Below are positions 1-7,190 of a stretch of DNA of 14,452 nt, in pieces. Position 1 is the stretch's first letter. Every line of letters starts with the position of its first letter. Location: contig CAMLKW010000107.1 of the NCBI GenBank assembly GCA_946480605.1, positions 1 through 14,452 of the forward strand. Direction: 5' to 3'. Both the position numbers and the translations under genes were made by a program. The notes beneath the pieces are model-generated. The model made no database searches, had not been told where the DNA came from, and saw only the letters and a program-made list of their open reading frames with translations. This DNA comes from an uncultured Roseateles sp. (lineage in GTDB: Bacteria > Pseudomonadota > Gammaproteobacteria > Burkholderiales > Burkholderiaceae).

Positions 1-389
1 GGCGTGAAGCGGCGCGTGGCGGGGTCGAACAGCTCCACCGATTCGGTCACGGCGGCGCCGGTCCAGCCGCCCGCCACCAGCACGCGGCCGTCGGGCAGCG
101 GCGCCGCGGCATGGGCCACGCGGGCCTCGCGCATCGTGCCGGCCGGCGCATGGCGGCCGGTGGCCGGGTCGAACAGCTCGGCCGAGCGCTGCACGCCGTC
201 GCAGTTGGCCTGCGCGCAGCCGCCGCTGAGCAGCACCAGGCCTTGCGCCGTGGCCGTGGCCTGGTGGGCGGCGCGGGCGCTCAGCATGGCCGTGGTGTTG
301 CTGACGCTGAGTTGCGTGGCGGTGGGCGAGGGGGCGGCGAACAGCGCGGCGGCGGGCGCCAGCCAAAGGGCGAATGCAAGAGCCTTCAT
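1..389 (-). CDS. Secreted kelch-repeat protein, N-terminal part (runs off window)
   Basis: The gene starts with ATG at 389 and reads leftward past base 1, so only about 129 N-terminal residues are visible. The first ~19 residues (MKALAFALWLAPAAALFA) form a typical Sec signal peptide, so the product is probably exported. Two kelch/galactose-oxidase-like repeat units follow, marked by SAELFDPATGRHAPAGTM, then LPDGRVLVAGGW and SVELFDPATRRF. The pattern 'V-L-(L/V)-x-G-G' then 'E-L-F-D-P-A-T' is characteristic of kelch beta-propeller blades. The mature protein is therefore likely a beta-propeller whose ligand or enzymatic role cannot be told from this fragment. It is divergent from the MmcQ-like gene at 485. 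The signal peptide and repeats are seen directly; the propeller fold is inferred from the family. Confidence 0.8.
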   Translation of the reverse strand, partial: MKALAFALWLAPAAALFAAPSPTATQLSVSNTTAMLSARAAHQATATAQGLVLLSGGCAQANCDGVQRSAELFDPATGRHAPAGTMREARVAHAAAPLPDGRVLVAGGWTGAAVTESVELFDPATRRFT

Positions 390-484
390 GCGTAGCAGGT
401 CGCCGCGAGGCGCCGGGTGGTGGGGCGCCCATGTTGCCCGCGAGCCGCCGCGCATCCAAGCCCCCACGGTGCTGCAATCGCGCC

Positions 485-835
485 ATGAGCTTCCAAGCCC
501 TTGCCGACCACGCCCTCTCGCTGCCGGGAGCCACGCAGGGCGTCAAGTGGGGCGCCGACTGGGTGGCCAGCGTGGGCGCCAAGATGTTCTTCGTCGCCGG
601 GCCGCACCCGGGCCCGTTCACCGGCTGCAGCTTCAAGGTCGACGAGCACCGCTTCCTGGAGCTGACCGGGCTGCCCGGCCTCAAGCCCGCGCCCTACGTG
701 GCGCGCTACCACTGGGTGGCCGTGGAGAACGCGAAGGCGCTGCCGCTGGCTGAGCTGAAGGCGCTGGTGACGCGCTCGCACGAGCTGGTGGCGGGCAAGC
801 TGCCCAAGAAGGTCAGGGTCCAGCTGGGGCTGTAG
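485..835 (+). CDS. MmcQ/YjbR family protein (small CyaY-like fold)
   Basis: This 116-residue protein begins MSFQALADHALSLPGATQGVKWG. Features typical of the MmcQ/YjbR (DUF419) family are an N-terminal helix ending in 'LPGATQ..KWG', a strand 'KMFFV', the central 'FKVDEHRFLELTGLPGLKPAPYVARYHWVAVENA' and a C-terminal helix 'LKALVTRSHELVAGKLPKK'. Members are about 110-120 residues with a CyaY-like fold; some are described as DNA-binding, but their role is poorly known. The frame stays open further upstream to 374. I chose ATG 485 because the family's conserved sequence begins there and the upstream residues are arginine- and proline-rich with no family resemblance. No clear ribosome binding site is visible. 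It is the only plus-strand gene in the window and converges on the next gene with a 7-base gap. Confidence 0.82.
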   Translation: MSFQALADHALSLPGATQGVKWGADWVASVGAKMFFVAGPHPGPFTGCSFKVDEHRFLELTGLPGLKPAPYVARYHWVAVENAKALPLAELKALVTRSHELVAGKLPKKVRVQLGL

Positions 836-842
836 GCGCGCT

Positions 843-1772
843 TCAGCGTGCGCTCGGCCAGCGCGGGAAGGCGGTGGCCGGGCTGGCCTTGGCGCGGCGC
901 TCCAGGAAGGCCTCGATGGCCGGTTGGTAGCGCCGGGCGCTGTCGGCGGGCAGCCAGCGCAGCAGCGCCTCGCGAAAAGCCGGGCGGACCGCCAGTCGCA
1001 CCAGCGCCGCGTCCACCTGCTCGATGATCTGCCGGCCCCATTCCGTGTGCGGGCAGGCAATGCCCACCGGCAGCGGCTCTGCGCCGGCGATGGGCAGCAT
1101 GCTGAACGGGGTGCCGGCGAGGTCGGCCGTGCGCGCGATCAGGTAGTTCGCGACGAAGTCGTATTCCACCGTGTAGTCGCCGCGGCGCAGCTTCAGCATC
1201 TTCAGGATGTTGGCGCCGCCGTCGTTGGCCAGCACCTGGCGCACGCCGGAGTCGGCCGGGCGCTGCTTCAGCATGTCGTCCAGCAGCTGAGAGTAGGCGC
1301 GCTGCGGCACCACCAGGCCCTGCAAGTCGCTGCGTGCGAACAGCTCGGGCGCCAGCACCTCACCGCGGGCGTTCATGGGCAGGCGTGGCGTGGTATCGGC
1401 CCGGGCGACGATGTGCAGCGGCGGGATCAGATAGGCCAGCGTGAAGTAGGCGACGCGCTCGCGATCCGCCGAGTAGGCCGCCGAACCGAAGCAGGCTTGC
1501 TTGCCCTCGGCCAGGTCGGCCATCGCCCGCGCCGTGTTGGCGACGACGATGCGGTGTTCGTAGCCCGGCAGCTCGGCGATCACCATCTTCAGCATGCGGT
1601 CGTTGATGCCGTCGGTCAGCTGGCCATTCACCGGCATGGAGCCAGGCGGCAGGTCCAGCACCATCCAGGTCAGCACGGGCTTGCCGGCAGCGGTGGCTGC
1701 GGTGGCGGCGAGCAACCAGCCCACCAGCATGCAGGCCAGGTGCGACAGGGCTTGCTTCATGCGGGCCAGCAT
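843..1772 (-). CDS. Periplasmic solute-binding-like protein, TIGR02285 type
   Basis: A protein of 309 residues with a hydrophobic signal peptide (about residues 5-29, MKQALSHLACMLVGWLLAATAATA). The mature part starts 'KPVLTWMVLDLPPGSM..NGQLTDGINDRMLKMVIAELPGYEH' and continues with 'ARAMADLAEGKQACFGSAAYSADRERVAYF'. This layout resembles the TIGR02285 family, distant relatives of family-3 amino-acid binding proteins often found without transporter genes. The ligand is unknown. The start could equally be the internal ATG at 1760, which gives a cleaner signal peptide; neither has a visible ribosome binding site. It lies 30 bases after the GntR gene on the same strand, so read-through from the ureide operon is possible. 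Its product has no evident link to that pathway, and I regard it as a separate gene. Confidence 0.7.
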   Translation of the reverse strand: MLARMKQALSHLACMLVGWLLAATAATAAGKPVLTWMVLDLPPGSMPVNGQLTDGINDRMLKMVIAELPGYEHRIVVANTARAMADLAEGKQACFGSAAYSADRERVAYFTLAYLIPPLHIVARADTTPRLPMNARGEVLAPELFARSDLQGLVVPQRAYSQLLDDMLKQRPADSGVRQVLANDGGANILKMLKLRRGDYTVEYDFVANYLIARTADLAGTPFSMLPIAGAEPLPVGIACPHTEWGRQIIEQVDAALVRLAVRPAFREALLRWLPADSARRYQPAIEAFLERRAKASPATAFPRWPSAR

Positions 1773-1802
1773 AGCGCCGCGAGCCCCGGCAGGGTGGCTT
1801 TG

Positions 1803-2540
1803 TCAGCGCGCCGCCGAGCGCTCGCGGGCCTCGTGCAGCGTGGCCAGCGTGATCTTGCGCACCTCGGCCTTGCTCTGCTCGACGTGCGTCTTCAGCAGCA
1901 GTTGGGCCTGGTCCACCTTGCGCTGCATCACGGCGCGCAGGATCTTGCCGTGCTCGGCGTAGGTGGCCTCGACGCGCTCGCCGCGCGTGAAGTCCAGGTG
2001 CCGGATGATGCGGATGCGCTCGGTCACGTCCCAGTGCACGCGGGCCATCTCGGCATTGCCGGCGGCGCGCACCAGCGTGGCGTGGAAGGCCTCGTCCAGC
2101 CGGCCCACCTCGCGGCCATCGGTCAGCCGCTCGGCGGCCGGCACCAGCCAGATGGCCTTCAGCGACTCCAGCTCGGCCGGCGGCGTGCCGGTGTGGGCGC
2201 ACAGCCGCGCCACCGCCGCCAGCTCCAGGATGATGCGCAGGTCGTAGAGCTGCTCCAGCCGCCCGAAGTCGATGGGCCGCACCGACCAGCCCGACTTGGC
2301 CTCCACGTCCAGAAAGCCCTCGTTGCGCAGCCGGAACAGCGCCTCGCGCACGGGCGTGCGGCTTACGCCCAGGCGCTGGCCCAGCTCGGCCTCGGAGAAG
2401 CGGTCGCCAGGCACCAGCTGGAAGTCGTTCAGCTCGGCCTTGAGCCGGGCGTAGACCTGTTCGGCCAGGTTGGGTCGGGCGGCGGCATCGACGGGGGAGG
2501 GCATGGCCCCCATCGTATGCGGCGTGGCGACCGCCCTCAT
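1803..2540 (-). CDS. GntR-family regulator with FCD ligand-binding domain
   Basis: This 245-residue transcription factor has an N-terminal winged helix-turn-helix (about residues 24-90: '[13 protein letters not shown]...[44 protein letters not shown]'), the hallmark of GntR proteins. The all-helical C-terminal part (about 95-240) fits the FCD/FadR-type domain. Likely metal-binding residues are D149 and H153 in 'DEAFH', H197 in 'EHGKI' and H219 in 'KTHVEQ'. It is the last gene of the ureide operon and its ATG overlaps the TGA of atzH (ATGA), which favours the long start; ATGs at 2513 and 2504 are alternatives. By position it probably senses a pathway ureide or acid and controls the operon through the palindrome near 9018-9042. 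That ligand and target are inferences. Confidence 0.9.
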   Translation of the reverse strand: MRAVATPHTMGAMPSPVDAAARPNLAEQVYARLKAELNDFQLVPGDRFSEAELGQRLGVSRTPVREALFRLRNEGFLDVEAKSGWSVRPIDFGRLEQLYDLRIILELAAVARLCAHTGTPPAELESLKAIWLVPAAERLTDGREVGRLDEAFHATLVRAAGNAEMARVHWDVTERIRIIRHLDFTRGERVEATYAEHGKILRAVMQRKVDQAQLLLKTHVEQSKAEVRKITLATLHEARERSAAR

Positions 2541-2917
2541 GCCGCGAGCAGGCTCACGTGCGCGGCAACGACCTTCCAGCCGTCGGCCATGCGCACCCAG
2601 GTCTGGCTCTGGCGGCCCACGGCGGCGCTGCCGTCGCGCTGGAACTCGGTCATCGCGGTGGCGAAGTCACGGCCATAGGTCGTGATGACGGTGCGGTCCA
2701 GCGTGCGCGCCAGCCCGGCGGGCGAGCGCGCCGCGCGGAAGGCCTGGATCTGCGCATAGCCCACCAGGTTCTCGGTCGCGCCGTAGCGCACGGTGTGCGG
2801 CGAGTTCCAGAACAGCGCGTCGAGCACGTCGACCTTGTTGTTCACGAGCGCGTCCTCGTACGCGGCAAACACCGCCTGCACCTCGGCTAGCACGTCGGGG
2901 AGGTTGATGTCCGTCAT
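2537..2917 (-). CDS. atzH: AtzH/HpxZ-like DUF3225 protein (ureide decarboxylation step)
   Basis: The product has 126 residues and begins [24 protein letters not shown]. Its small SnoaL/NTF2-like fold sequence ('[46 protein letters not shown]', then '[24 protein letters not shown]') is diagnostic of DUF3225, called HpxZ in purine/oxalurate clusters and AtzH in the s-triazine pathway. From memory, AtzH of Pseudomonas sp. ADP converts 1,3-dicarboxyurea to allophanate and depends on a Tyr and an Arg; Y20 and R44 here sit at matching spacing. That puts it between AtzE and AtzF in the pathway. It overlaps atzE upstream and gntR downstream by four bases each, and GGAG lies 5 bases before its ATG. 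An oxalurate-pathway role (HpxZ) is the main alternative. Confidence 0.85.
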   Translation of the reverse strand: MTDINLPDVLAEVQAVFAAYEDALVNNKVDVLDALFWNSPHTVRYGATENLVGYAQIQAFRAARSPAGLARTLDRTVITTYGRDFATAMTEFQRDGSAAVGRQSQTWVRMADGWKVVAAHVSLLAA

Positions 2918-4329
2918 GGCAGCTCCGCAACGGGCGCCGCAAACACGCCCGCCTGCTCCAGCGCGTGGGCGACGCGCAGCGCATGGTCTTCGCGCCAGGG
3001 CGCGGCAATGATCTGAATGCCCATCGGCAGCGCGGCATGCATGCCCCACACCGGCGCCGCGCATACGGGCAGGCCGATGCAGGAGATGGGCTGGGTCAGC
3101 AGGCCCAGGCTGGGCCGGGCCGGCAGGCGGCGGCCGTGGATGTCCAGCCACTCCGTGCCGATCTCGGGCGCGACGACCGGCGTGGCGGGGGCGATCAGCA
3201 CGTCCACGTCGCGCAGCAGCTCGGCCGCGCGCAGCGCGAACCAGCGCCGCACGCGCCGCGCCTGCTGCACCCAGGCGGCCGGCAGCAGCGCGCCGGCCAG
3301 GAAGCGGTCGCGCGACAGCGGCTCGAAGTCCTGCGCGCGGGTCCGCAGGTCGGGCAGGTGCAGATTCGAGCTCTCGGCCTGGCTGATCAGGAAGGCCGCC
3401 GCGCGGGCGCGCGCCGCCTCGCGCAGCTCGACGCTCGCCAGCCCGCCCAGCGCCTGCGCCACGCGGTCCACCGCGGCGCGGGCCTCGGGGCCGGCGTTGT
3501 CATGGAAGTAGCCGCCCAGCCGCGCGATGCGCAGGCCGCCCAGGCCCTGCGCCAGCGCGGGCAGCGTGGGCTCGACGCCGCGCGGCACGCAGCCGGGGTC
3601 GGCGGCGTCGAAACCCTGCATCGCGTCATAGGCCAGGGCCAGGTCTTGCGCCGAGCGGGCGAAAGGGCCCAGGTGGTCCAGGCTGGCGACGAAGGGGTAG
3701 CTGCCGTTGCGCGGCAGCCGGCCGTAGGTGGGCTTCAGGCCGAACACGCCACACAGCGACGAGGGCACGCGGATGGAGCCGTTGGTGTCGGACCCCAGCG
3801 CGATGGGCACCTGGCCCGCCGCCACCGCGGCGCCGCTGCCGCCGGACGAGCCGCCGGCCACGCGGCTCAGGTCGTGCGGGTTGCGGGTGGGGCCTTCGTG
3901 GCTGTTCTCGGTCGTGAAGCCGTAGGCGTACTCGTCCATGTTCAGCGCGCCCACCAGCACGGCGCCCGCGGCGTCCATGCGCTGCAGCAGCGGGCCGTCG
4001 TGCGCGGCGGGCGGGCGGTCGCGTTCGATCCTGGAGCCCGCCAGCGTGGTGAGGCCCTGCACGTCGAACAGGTTCTTCACCGCATAGGGCACGCCCAGCA
4101 GCGGCAGCGCGCGCACGGCGGCGTCGCCCTCGCGCAGCCGGCGGTCCAGCACGCGGGCGGCCATCAGCGCGCGCTCGGCGGTGAGGTCGGTGAAGGCGTT
4201 GACCCGGCCGTCCGTGGCCTGGATGCGTGCCAGGCTGGCCTGCGCCAGCGCCTCGGCGCTGACCTGGCCCTGCCGCACGGCCGCGGCGATGGCGTGCGCG
4301 GGTTGCTTCAGTAGCGCCTCGGCTGTCAT
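2914..4329 (-). CDS. atzE: AtzE-family amidase (1-carboxybiuret hydrolase-like; HpxY alternative)
   Basis: A 471-residue amidase-signature enzyme that hydrolyses an amide bond with release of ammonia. The Ser-cisSer-Lys triad is visible: K85 in '[10 protein letters not shown]', cis-Ser S161 in 'AGGSSGGSG' and nucleophile S185 in 'GSDTNGSIR', with the usual 24-residue spacing between the serines. The length and the '[24 protein letters not shown]' segment match the AtzE/HpxY branch rather than GatA. Its partner subunit AtzG is encoded immediately upstream with an ATGA overlap, as expected for the AtzE-AtzG complex, and atzH follows with another overlap. In the cyanuric acid pathway AtzE takes 1-carboxybiuret to 1,3-dicarboxyurea; HpxY homologues are linked to oxalurate in purine breakdown. 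The real substrate cannot be fixed from sequence. Confidence 0.9.
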   Translation of the reverse strand: MTAEALLKQPAHAIAAAVRQGQVSAEALAQASLARIQATDGRVNAFTDLTAERALMAARVLDRRLREGDAAVRALPLLGVPYAVKNLFDVQGLTTLAGSRIERDRPPAAHDGPLLQRMDAAGAVLVGALNMDEYAYGFTTENSHEGPTRNPHDLSRVAGGSSGGSGAAVAAGQVPIALGSDTNGSIRVPSSLCGVFGLKPTYGRLPRNGSYPFVASLDHLGPFARSAQDLALAYDAMQGFDAADPGCVPRGVEPTLPALAQGLGGLRIARLGGYFHDNAGPEARAAVDRVAQALGGLASVELREAARARAAAFLISQAESSNLHLPDLRTRAQDFEPLSRDRFLAGALLPAAWVQQARRVRRWFALRAAELLRDVDVLIAPATPVVAPEIGTEWLDIHGRRLPARPSLGLLTQPISCIGLPVCAAPVWGMHAALPMGIQIIAAPWREDHALRVAHALEQAGVFAAPVAELP

Positions 4330-4529
4330 GCGTGGTCCCCCGGCGCGTTCTCCGGTGAAACAGGCGCAAACGCCTCGGCGGGTTCGTCGTGCGTGTCCAG
4401 CGGCAGCCCATTCACGAGTTCGGCCATCTCGGTCGCCAGCGCGAAGTAGCGCAGCACGCCGGGCCGGTGCTCGGGCGCCAGCGGCAGCGCCAGCAGCGCG
4501 GCGGTGGCGTCCACATAGGCCTCACTCAT
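4326..4529 (-). CDS. atzG: AtzG-like DUF4089 small subunit of the AtzE amidase
   Basis: This protein of only 67 residues (MSEAYVDATAALLALPLAPEH...) fits DUF4089/AtzG: an N-terminal helix, 'APEHRPGVLRYFALATEMAELVNGLPL' and a C-terminal tail ending 'EPAEAFAPV'. The conserved sequence 'HRPGV', 'F..A..MA..V...PL' and 'EPA..F.P' is typical. AtzG resembles GatC of the tRNA amidotransferase and is an obligate, non-catalytic partner of AtzE; HpxX is the counterpart in oxalurate clusters. Its start overlaps the stop of the ABC ATPase gene and its stop overlaps the start of atzE (both ATGA), so stoichiometric, coupled synthesis with AtzE is likely. An AGG ribosome-binding stretch lies about 8 bases upstream of the start. 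Confidence 0.85.
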   Translation of the reverse strand: MSEAYVDATAALLALPLAPEHRPGVLRYFALATEMAELVNGLPLDTHDEPAEAFAPVSPENAPGDHA

Positions 4530-5347
4530 CGGCGAACCTCGCGCTGGAAGATCTCCAGGCTCAGCTTCTTCGCGTGGACGAAGCTGGGCTCCGACAGCGT
4601 GGCGACGGTGCGCGGGCGTGGGTCGTCGTACTTGAGGATCTCGGCCACCTTGGTGGGCCGCTTGGTCAGCAGCAGCACCTCGTCGGCGAGGTAGACGGCC
4701 TCCTCCAGGTCGTGCGAGACCAGCATCATCGTGACGCCGGTCTTCATGAACACCTCCTGCAGCTTCTCGCGGATGAAGAGGGTCATCTCGAAGTCCAGCG
4801 CCGAGAAGGGCTCGTCCAGGAACAGCACCTCGGGCTCGGGCGCCAGCGCCCGCATGATGGACGCCGTCTGCTGCTGGCCGCCGGACAGCTCATAGGGGAA
4901 GCGGTTGAGGTCGAACTTGACGTCGAAGCTCTCCACCAGCTCGGCCATGCGGCGGTCCACCTCGGCCTTGCTGCGGCCCTCCAGCTTCAGCGGGTAGGCG
5001 ATGTTGTCGATGGTGCGCATCCACGGGAACATCGCCTCGCGGTAGTTCTGGAACACGTAGCCGATCTTGGTTTCCTTCAGCGTCTTGCCGTCGAACAGGA
5101 TCTGGCCCGCGTCGATGGGAATCAGCCCGGCGATCATGTTGATCAGCGTGCTCTTGCCGCAGCCGTTGGGGCCGAAGACCGAGACGATCTTGTGCTTGGG
5201 GATGTCGAGGTTGAAGTCCTCGTACAGCGGCCAGCCGGCGAAGTATTTGGTCAGGCCTCGGATGGTGATGTGCGTGCCTGCGGGGCCGGGCTGGAAGGGG
5301 CGTTGCGGCACGTCGGCCACGACGGGGGCGTTCAGGACTGCGTTCAT
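4526..5347 (-). CDS. ABC transporter ATP-binding protein (SsuB/TauB-like), ureide cluster
   Basis: This 273-residue cytoplasmic ATPase powers the importer made with the two genes upstream. All nucleotide-binding motifs are intact: Walker A GPNGCGKST (59-67), Q-loop Q100 in 'VFQNYREAMFPW', signature LSGGQ (154-158), Walker B 'VLFLDEP' with D178 and E179, and H-loop H212 in 'LVSHDLEEA'. The type is nitrate/sulfonate/taurine, as in SsuB and TauB, so the transported compound is probably a small organic anion or ureide. The start is the ATG overlapping the permease stop, with GGAG six bases upstream. Its position just before atzG indicates it serves the ureide pathway rather than sulfonate uptake; the sulfonate genes have their own ATPase further right. 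Confidence 0.92.
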   Translation of the reverse strand: MNAVLNAPVVADVPQRPFQPGPAGTHITIRGLTKYFAGWPLYEDFNLDIPKHKIVSVFGPNGCGKSTLINMIAGLIPIDAGQILFDGKTLKETKIGYVFQNYREAMFPWMRTIDNIAYPLKLEGRSKAEVDRRMAELVESFDVKFDLNRFPYELSGGQQQTASIMRALAPEPEVLFLDEPFSALDFEMTLFIREKLQEVFMKTGVTMMLVSHDLEEAVYLADEVLLLTKRPTKVAEILKYDDPRPRTVATLSEPSFVHAKKLSLEIFQREVRR

Positions 5348-6165
5348 CTGCCACTCCAATGGACGATCTTGCGTTCCAGCACCAGGAACAGGATGTTGAG
5401 CACATAGCCCAGGATGCCCGCGGCCAGGATGGCGGCGTACATGGTCTTGACGTTGAGCACCTGCTGCGCGTCGATGATGCGGTGGCCCAGGCCGTTGTCC
5501 GAGCCGATGAACATCTCGGCCACGACGACGATGACCAGCGCCATCGACACGGCGGAGCGCAGGCCGACGAAGCTGGGCTGCAGGCTCTCCCACACCAGCA
5601 CGTCCTTGAAGATCTGCCAGCGCGACGCGCCCATCACCTTGGCCGCCATGACCCGCTGCTTGCGCGCGTTGATGACGCCGTAGGCGCTGTTGAACACGAC
5701 GATCAGCAGCGCGCCGAAGGCCGCGATGGCGACCTTGTTGATGTCGCTCACGCCGAAGATCAGCAGGAACAGCGGGATCAGCGCCGACGACGGCGTGGAG
5801 CGGAAGAAGTCGATCAGGAACTCGACGCTGCGGTAGGCGCGCTCGTTGCTGCCCAGCAGCACGCCCAGCGGCATGCCGACGACGGCGGCGATCAAGAAGG
5901 CCTGCACCGTGCGCCACACGGTGACGGCGAAGTCCGTCAGCAGCGGCCCGCCGGCCAGGCCGCTGACCAGCGTCTCCAGCGTGGCGGCCGGCGGCGGCAG
6001 CAGGATGGGCCGGATGAGGCCGAAGCGCACCACCAGGTCCCAGATGACGAAGAGGATGAGCGGGCCGATGAAGGGCAGCAGCTTGCCCGCGTTGAAGCGC
6101 GGCACGCGCACGGCGGGCTGGGCGTCGGCCTTCTGCCAGGGGGGCGTCGTGGTGGTCGAGTCCAT
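5344..6165 (-). CDS. ABC transporter permease (BPD-type, SsuC/TauC-like), ureide cluster
   Basis: The 273-residue integral membrane protein has about six hydrophobic segments (for example residues 29-49, 82-105, 127-140, 145-162, 205-222 and 244-263). The cytoplasmic EAA loop, which docks to the ATPase, is at about 174-205: 'AAKVMGASRWQIFKDVLVWESLQPSFVGLR'. Its usual 'I-x-L-P' is replaced by 'VLVWESLQP', a small departure from the family pattern. The frame stays open upstream to 6219, but that stretch is the antisense-like tail of the binding-protein gene. I chose ATG 6165 because it comes four bases after that gene's stop and begins the normal hydrophilic N-terminus. It ends in an ATGA overlap with the ATPase gene. 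The substrate is inferred from the operon, not visible in the protein. Confidence 0.9.
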   Translation of the reverse strand: MDSTTTTPPWQKADAQPAVRVPRFNAGKLLPFIGPLILFVIWDLVVRFGLIRPILLPPPAATLETLVSGLAGGPLLTDFAVTVWRTVQAFLIAAVVGMPLGVLLGSNERAYRSVEFLIDFFRSTPSSALIPLFLLIFGVSDINKVAIAAFGALLIVVFNSAYGVINARKQRVMAAKVMGASRWQIFKDVLVWESLQPSFVGLRSAVSMALVIVVVAEMFIGSDNGLGHRIIDAQQVLNVKTMYAAILAAGILGYVLNILFLVLERKIVHWSGR

Positions 6166-6169
6166 GGCG

Positions 6170-7162
6170 TCAGGCTTTGTAGAGGAGCGAGGCCACGTCC
6201 AGCTTCTTCTCGAACACACCCTTCTCGGTGAAGAGGTCGAAGAACTTCTGGAAGGCCGCCACGTCGCCGGGCTTGAACTCGTTGTAGAGCATGTAGGAGG
6301 CCAGCGGCACCTCGCCGGTCAGCGGGCCTTCGATGGCGGTGTAGCCCTTCAGGAACTTGCGCGCCTCGGCGGGATCGTTGCGCACCAGCGCGATGCCTTT
6401 CGCATACGCGGCGATGTACTTCTTCGCCAGCTCGGGGTTCTTCTTGATGAACTCGGTGGTCAGCGTGGCCGAGCCGCCGTGCCAGGGCGCCAGCGGGTCG
6501 CCCAGGATGTACTTGGCGATGACGCCGGCCTCCAGCAGCCTTGTCGTGCCGTTGAGCCGACCCACGGTGCCGGTGGGCTCCAGCGTGTAGACGGCGTCCA
6601 CCTGGCCGGCCGCCAGCGCGGCCACGTGCTGGCCGATGGGCAGCTCGGTCACGCTGGTGCCGGCGGCGCCGGCGCGCTCCAGCACCGTCATCGCCAGCAC
6701 CTTGTTCTGGATGCCGGGACCGCTGGCCACGCGCTTGCCCTTCAGGTCGGCCAGCGTCTTCACGGGGCTGTCCTTGGGCACGAGGAACTGGTCCAGCACG
6801 TACTTCGCGTTGCTGGGGTTGGTCGCGATGATCTTGAACAGCCCCGGCGACGCGATCTCGCCCACGCCCAGGTTGCCCGAGCCCGTGCCGTTGGAGCTGC
6901 CGTCGCAGCGGCCGGCCAGCATGGCCTCCATGACCTGCTGGGCGCCGGCGAACTTCAGCGCCTCCACGTCCAGGCCGGCCTCCTTGAAGTAGCCCTTCTC
7001 GACGGCCGCGTAGAAGGGCAGGCCGGCGGCCACCGGCCAGTAGCCGATGCGGATCTTGGGGCCGGTCTGTGCGCGCAGCACGGCGGGCGCGCCCAGCGTC
7101 GCGGCGGCAGCGGCGGCGCCCAGCAGCGTGCGGCGGGTGGGTCGGGAGGTGGCATCGGTCAT
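6170..7162 (-). CDS. ABC transporter substrate-binding protein (NMT1/SsuA-like), ureide cluster
   Basis: A 330-residue periplasmic receptor. The N-terminus 'SRPTRRTLLGAAAAAATLGAPAVLRA' is a twin-arginine-type signal peptide, with likely cleavage after A31, so export may be by the Tat route. The mature protein starts 'QTGPKIRIGYWPVAAGLPFYAAVEKGYFKEAGLDVEALKFAGAQQVMEAMLAGRCD', the standard opening of the NMT1/SsuA/TauA binding-protein class. Later, 'LADLKGKRVASGPG' and 'AALAAGQVDAVYTLEP' are also typical. The frame is open to 7267, but I chose ATG 7162 because AAGGAG lies about 7 bases before it and the signal peptide starts there. It follows atzF by 28 bases and precedes the permease by four, so it is part of the operon. 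Its ligand is probably the ureide fed to AtzE, but this is inference. Confidence 0.92.
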   Translation of the reverse strand: MTDATSRPTRRTLLGAAAAAATLGAPAVLRAQTGPKIRIGYWPVAAGLPFYAAVEKGYFKEAGLDVEALKFAGAQQVMEAMLAGRCDGSSNGTGSGNLGVGEIASPGLFKIIATNPSNAKYVLDQFLVPKDSPVKTLADLKGKRVASGPGIQNKVLAMTVLERAGAAGTSVTELPIGQHVAALAAGQVDAVYTLEPTGTVGRLNGTTRLLEAGVIAKYILGDPLAPWHGGSATLTTEFIKKNPELAKKYIAAYAKGIALVRNDPAEARKFLKGYTAIEGPLTGEVPLASYMLYNEFKPGDVAAFQKFFDLFTEKGVFEKKLDVASLLYKA

Positions 7163-7190
7163 CGTCGGCTCCTTGGGTGTTGGCTGAGGT

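Noticed and set aside
4..753. 249-codon plus-strand open frame at the left edge
   Set aside because: It is antisense to the kelch gene and then out of frame with the MmcQ-like gene, with no domain of its own.
924..2678. 584-codon open frame on the plus strand
   Set aside because: It is antisense to the TIGR02285-like and GntR genes, is rich in His, Gln, Arg and Gly, and has no family motif. It is a high-GC shadow frame.
2965..4314. 449-codon open frame on the plus strand
   Set aside because: It is antisense to atzE, whose catalytic triad is intact, and its composition is dominated by His, Gln, Ala and Arg.
4181..6231. Long plus-strand open frames over atzG and the ABC ATPase and permease genes
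   Set aside because: They mirror well-supported minus-strand genes and have no recognisable domains.
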